A DNA stretch of 15,784 bases. Origin: Acidobacteriota bacterium. Lineage in GTDB: Bacteria; Acidobacteriota; Terriglobia; Terriglobales; Acidobacteriaceae. This document shows positions 13,992-15,784 of this stretch, in pieces (position 1 is the stretch's first letter; each line of letters starts with the position of its first letter). Both the position numbers and the translations under genes were made by a program. The DNA is taken from assembly GCA_025353435.1 (NCBI GenBank), contig JANXQR010000256.1, forward strand, positions 1 through 15,784, given 5' to 3'. The notes below the pieces were generated by a model that saw nothing but the letters and a program-made list of their open reading frames with translations, was not told the origin of the DNA and made no database searches.

Positions 13992-15482
13992 CTAAGGTGT
14001 AGACGAGTCGTGTGGCGCCGGTTCGTGCAGAGCAGGCAACGACATCGGAATCCAGAATGTGAACTGCGCACCCTCACCAACCTTACTGTGAACAGAGATT
14101 CCTCCGTGATGAGCTTTCAAAATTGCCTTTGCAATCGCCAAGCCCATCCCAGTACCGGTCGCGGCACCTTTCTGCCTCTTCCCGCGAAAGTACTTATCGA
14201 AAATGAAAGGAATATCTTCCACGTCAATGCCAGGCCCTTCGTCACTTACAGTCACTGCTAACCGTTCCTTATCGGCCTGCGCGGCTAGGGTAATATGTCT
14301 CCCCTCTGGAGAAAATCTGGCAGCATTTTCGATAAGGTGCTGCATCACCCGCTGTATGAGGGTGCGATCCATTGGCACCTCCGGCAGGCTTTCTCCAATG
14401 CGAATTGTGACGGGATGACCTTGCAGCCGATGCTGCATTCGCTCCACTGTCAACTCCACTAGTTCGCGTACGCTCTGCCGCATGATATCCAGCCGAAGTG
14501 TCTCTGCATCGAGCTGTGCCATTTCCACAGCCTGGCCTATCAGGCGATCGAGCCGAGCACTTTCCTCGTCCACGACTGCTATGAGATCAAGACGCTCTTC
14601 CTCGGCCAGGTTCTTCTCACTCACCAGCGTGGTCGCCGCAACCCGGATCGCGGTGAGGGGCGTGCGAAGATCGTGAGTCACTGAATCGATCAGCGCGCTG
14701 CGAAGTTTCTCGCTCTCTCTTGCTGCCTCCAGCCTGTTCGTACGTTCGAGTGCAACAGCCCGCTCCAGCGCGACGGACACAAGACTTCCGATCGCTTCGT
14801 ACATTCGCGGCTCATACTCCTCATCCGTAACTGCTAGGACTCCGAGCGAATGCTGCATTCCAAGGCGCAGCGGGATAAGCTTTACCTCGCGCTCTGTGGA
14901 GACGGCATCGTCGGTTTCAATCCATGCCTTCAGGTCAATTGCGGAAAGCAGCTCGTTGCCGGGATCGGAATAGACAACCGAATCGTGCGCCCTGACATAC
15001 AAGGCAACACCGCGGAAACCAAACACGGATGCCAGAACCGAAGGCGTGGTGCGAGCAACTCCATTCAACTCATCCTGGAGCAGAAGCTGCTGGCTGAACG
15101 AATAGAGTAACTGGATCTCCCGCCGCCGGGCTTCGGATGCTTCGGCCTCGCGATGTTCGCGGTTGGATATGTGACTCACCAGCACGGCGGTGCAGAGGAA
15201 GGCGCCCAGTGCCACCCAGTTCTGCGGATCGGAGACCGTCAGCTTCCCGATGGGCGGCAGAAAAAAGAGGTTATAAAGCAGGGTGCAAAGCAGGGAGAGA
15301 TAGACCGAGTAGGCAAGGCGCCACCGCGATGCGGTGATCAGAATCAGAACCAGGAAACTCAGCGCCACCGTAGTCTGATTTACTCGAAAGAGCTTTGCAA
15401 AGACCACGACGAGCAGAACGGCAATCGACGTAACGACCACATACCGACTCGCTATGCGCGCCGCTGTTGTATGCTTCTCCAT
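13992..15482 (-). CDS. KdpD-like sensor histidine kinase lacking the KdpD/Usp N-terminal domains
   Basis: 496 residues against roughly 900 for full KdpD. Order: a DUF4118-type membrane domain with four helices (about 12-105, including LLYNLFFLPPIGKLTV), a coiled linker, a GAF-like domain (about 125-245), HisKA with His270 in SVTHDLRTPLTAIR, and HATPase_c with N386, DEGPGI (414-419) and GTGMGL (443-448). The membrane and kinase parts match KdpD well; the N-terminal KdpD sensor and universal-stress-protein domains are absent from the ORF and there is no room for them, since the divergent regulator starts 33 bases upstream. No clear ribosome binding site precedes ATG 15482. The partner is most likely the regulator at 15516. 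It may sense K+ or turgor, or another signal. Confidence 0.92.
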   Translation of the reverse strand: MEKHTTAARIASRYVVVTSIAVLLVVVFAKLFRVNQTTVALSFLVLILITASRWRLAYSVYLSLLCTLLYNLFFLPPIGKLTVSDPQNWVALGAFLCTAVLVSHISNREHREAEASEARRREIQLLYSFSQQLLLQDELNGVARTTPSVLASVFGFRGVALYVRAHDSVVYSDPGNELLSAIDLKAWIETDDAVSTEREVKLIPLRLGMQHSLGVLAVTDEEYEPRMYEAIGSLVSVALERAVALERTNRLEAARESEKLRSALIDSVTHDLRTPLTAIRVAATTLVSEKNLAEEERLDLIAVVDEESARLDRLIGQAVEMAQLDAETLRLDIMRQSVRELVELTVERMQHRLQGHPVTIRIGESLPEVPMDRTLIQRVMQHLIENAARFSPEGRHITLAAQADKERLAVTVSDEGPGIDVEDIPFIFDKYFRGKRQKGAATGTGMGLAIAKAILKAHHGGISVHSKVGEGAQFTFWIPMSLPALHEPAPHDSSTP

Positions 15483-15515
15483 GACACGGGATGATACTCT
15501 ACCGGGTGCGGGATC
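15483..15515. promoter_or_regulatory. 33-base divergent spacer of the KdpD-like/KdpE-like pair
   Basis: The two start codons face outward with only 33 bases between them, so promoters must overlap each other or lie inside the opposite gene. CATGAC occurs at both edges (15480-15485 and 15515-15520) and CGGGAT occurs twice. On the minus strand a TATCAT element is visible. No good Shine-Dalgarno is seen for either gene, so one or both may be leaderless. Confidence 0.4.
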
Positions 15516-15784
15516 ATGACTCAGCGAATTCTGGTCGTTGACGATGAAACACAGATCACTCGCGTACTGCGCGCCGCACTATCCGCCCAGCGCTACGACG
15601 TGCGAACCGCGAACGATCCCTACGAAGCTCTGCGCGTCTTCGAGGAATGGGAGCCGGATCTCGTTGTGACGGACCTCATGATGCCGGAAATAAGCGGCGT
15701 TGACCTCTGCCGGGCGATCCGCAAAAAATCCAAGACGCCGATCCTTGTCCTGTCCGTCCGCGATCAGGAACGAGCAAAGGTAGA
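15516..15784 (+). CDS. Response regulator, KdpE/OmpR-like receiver (C-terminal part beyond the right edge)
   Basis: Only about 89 residues of the receiver domain are in the window. Seen: RILVVDDE with the acidic pair D9/D10, phosphorylatable Asp53 in VVTDLMMPEISG, and PILVLSVRDQERAKV. The final stretch is typical of KdpE. The ATG at 15516 starts head-to-head with the KdpD-like kinase gene. The DNA-binding domain is expected outside the window; its type cannot be confirmed here. Confidence 0.9.
   Translation, partial: MTQRILVVDDETQITRVLRAALSAQRYDVRTANDPYEALRVFEEWEPDLVVTDLMMPEISGVDLCRAIRKKSKTPILVLSVRDQERAKV

Overview
This looks like chromosomal DNA of a free-living, GC-rich Gram-negative heterotroph. 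I lean to Acidobacteriota (Terriglobia, the Granulicella/Edaphobacter/Koribacter type). The basis is the GlgE/maltokinase pair, the cbb3-like cytochrome fusion, the COG4119-type NUDIX protein and the periplasmic YceI protein; this placement is inference. No rRNA, tRNA, CRISPR array, insertion sequence or phage gene was seen.

Left part (1-3956, all minus strand). A maltokinase gene runs off the left edge. Just upstream of it is a complete glgE. The two would make maltose-1-phosphate and polymerise it into alpha-glucan. Upstream of glgE is a small NUDIX hydrolase gene, whose best start is a GTG.

Central part (4083-11026, minus strand). Seven genes read right to left and form one tightly packed operon with overlapping stops and starts: a trans-prenyl diphosphate synthase, a MacB/FtsX-type ABC permease, its LolD/MacB-like ATPase, a degenerate CcoN-like haem-copper oxidase subunit I, a small four-helix membrane protein, a three-part fusion (MFS-like membrane domain, CcoO-like monohaem domain, second cytochrome c domain), and a secreted YceI-family protein. 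The oxidase-like protein keeps a low-spin haem histidine, an HH pair and one distal histidine. It appears to lack the remaining CuB histidine, the cross-linked tyrosine and the second low-spin haem histidine. A prenyl synthase opens the operon and a family known for polyisoprenoid binding closes it, with membrane redox proteins between. This is the most unusual thing in the window and the best candidate for an undescribed system, possibly an isoprenoid- or quinone-linked electron-transfer complex of the envelope.

Right part. After a 342-base divergent spacer with an imperfect palindrome and a repeated 12-mer come an OmpR-type response regulator, its overlapping sensor kinase and a small four-helix membrane protein, all on the plus strand. 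Their position makes them candidate regulators of the cytochrome operon. Converging on them is a short KdpD-like kinase (no N-terminal KdpD/Usp part). It is head-to-head, 33 bases apart, with a KdpE-like response regulator that runs off the right edge.
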